Positions 5,429 to 5,942 of a stretch of DNA of 5,942 nt are shown piece after piece; position 1 is the stretch's first letter; the number at the start of each line of letters is the position of its first letter. Made by a program: the position numbers and the translations under genes. Below the pieces are notes generated by a model, which was not told the DNA's origin, made no database searches, and saw nothing but the letters and a program-made list of their open reading frames with translations. The DNA is from Coriobacteriaceae bacterium (GTDB taxonomy: Bacteria > Actinomycetota > Coriobacteriia > Coriobacteriales > QAMH01): contig SFLO01000053.1 of NCBI GenBank assembly GCA_004553405.1, forward strand, positions 1 to 5,942, written 5' to 3'.

Positions 5429-5942
5429 TTGGGCAACCCAGACATCCCCCAGTTCGAGCTGATCAAGGCCGCCTCTGAAGGCCAGGGCCCGCTGCCCACC
5501 GCCTGCCGCGAGGCCAAGGGCTCCTTCGTGCACCTGCACGTCCACACCGAATACTCCATGCTCGACGGCGCCACCCGCCTGAAGGACATGTGCAAGTACG
5601 CCAAGGAGCTGGGCATGCCCGCCGTGGCCATCACAGACCACGGCTACATGTACGGCTGCGCGGAGTTCTACAAGGCGGCCACCTCGGTGGGCATCAAGCC
5701 CATCCTGGGCTGCGAGGTCTACTTCACGCCAGACAGCGAGCTGCGCAAGGACCGCAAGCCGGAGCTCTACCACATGGTCCTGCTGGCCAAGACCAACCAG
5801 GGCTACCGCAACCTCATGCGCATCGTCTCGGACGCCGCGGTGGACGGCTTTTACTACAAGCCCCGCGTCACGCTCGAGAGCCTGCGCAGGTTCCACGACG
5901 GCATCCTGGCCACCAGCGCCTGTATCGCCGGCGTCATCCCCA
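5429..5942 (+). CDS. dnaE: DNA polymerase III subunit alpha DnaE, N-terminal part (cut by window edge)
   Basis: This is the catalytic subunit of the replicative DNA polymerase; only the first 171 codons are visible and the frame is open to the edge. The PHP domain is recognised by FVHLHVHTEYSMLDGA (33-48), ITDHG (68-72) and GIKPILGCEVYF (88-99, with E96 a likely metal ligand). The histidine-rich HLHVH motif is intact, as in DnaE proteins that keep a metal-binding and possibly proofreading PHP domain. The TTG start is chosen because of the strong ribosome site; it gives a 32-residue extension before the PHP motif. The first in-frame ATG (5561) falls inside that motif and is too late. An in-frame GTG at 5528 would start at the motif, with a weaker AAGGG seven bases before it. 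PolC is excluded because the PHP domain opens the protein here. The gene is transcribed with the regulator upstream. Confidence 0.93.
   Translation, partial: MGNPDIPQFELIKAASEGQGPLPTACREAKGSFVHLHVHTEYSMLDGATRLKDMCKYAKELGMPAVAITDHGYMYGCAEFYKAATSVGIKPILGCEVYFTPDSELRKDRKPELYHMVLLAKTNQGYRNLMRIVSDAAVDGFYYKPRVTLESLRRFHDGILATSACIAGVIP

Noticed and set aside
2033..5896. Very long open frame on the minus strand (over 1,280 codons) antisense to pilB, pilT, pilC and the regulator
   Set aside because: Its product is low-complexity and rich in His, Leu, Gly, Ala and Val, as expected of the reverse complement of GC3-rich genes. It stays open so long because all six real genes share one forward frame. It has no recognisable domain.

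Overview
The window is a dense, single-strand stretch of G+C-rich bacterial DNA, roughly two-thirds G+C by eye, with C or G at nearly every third codon position. It carries six protein genes, all on the + strand and all in the same forward reading frame. The gene content suggests a high-G+C Gram-positive bacterium. Reasons are a YerC/YecD-type TrpR-like regulator directly in front of a DnaE-type polymerase, a TTG start behind a strong Shine-Dalgarno sequence, and purine-rich ribosome sites throughout. A Coriobacteriia-type actinobacterium (Olsenella/Atopobium/Eggerthella-like) is my best guess. That is inference and cannot be proved from the sequence alone.

Layout. Positions 1-94 hold the end of an upstream region and a possible -10 box. 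Positions 95-778 encode a DUF554 (YqgA/YdfK-like) polytopic membrane protein. A hairpin at 796-821 and a good -10 box (TATACT, 848-853) separate it from the next unit. Positions 905-4945 form a three-gene type IV pilus motor operon: pilB (extension ATPase with an N-terminal MshEN domain), pilT (retraction ATPase) and pilC (inner-membrane platform). A GC-rich hairpin sits between pilT and pilC. A 150-base gap after pilC holds a weak terminator-like hairpin, a weak promoter candidate and a leader with two hairpins. Last come a TrpR-like regulator of the YerC/YecD family (5096-5425) and, three bases later, the start of dnaE (DNA polymerase III alpha subunit), which runs off the right edge.

How the genes work together. 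PilB and PilT are antagonistic hexameric ATPases that act on the PilC platform, so together they form the reversible motor of a retractable pilus. The window has no pilin, prepilin peptidase or PilM/N/O gene, so those parts must lie elsewhere. PilB carries two intact copies of the 24-residue c-di-GMP-binding motif of MshEN domains with the canonical 5-residue spacer, so pilus extension is probably gated by c-di-GMP. The YerC-like gene and dnaE look co-transcribed and functionally separate from the pilus genes.

I see no mobile element, CRISPR array, RNA gene or defence system, and no evidence of an undescribed system. The most notable points are the MshEN signature in PilB, the motor-only pilus operon, the structured leader and regulator ahead of dnaE, and a strong codon-context bias (GCA for alanine before Asp/Glu).
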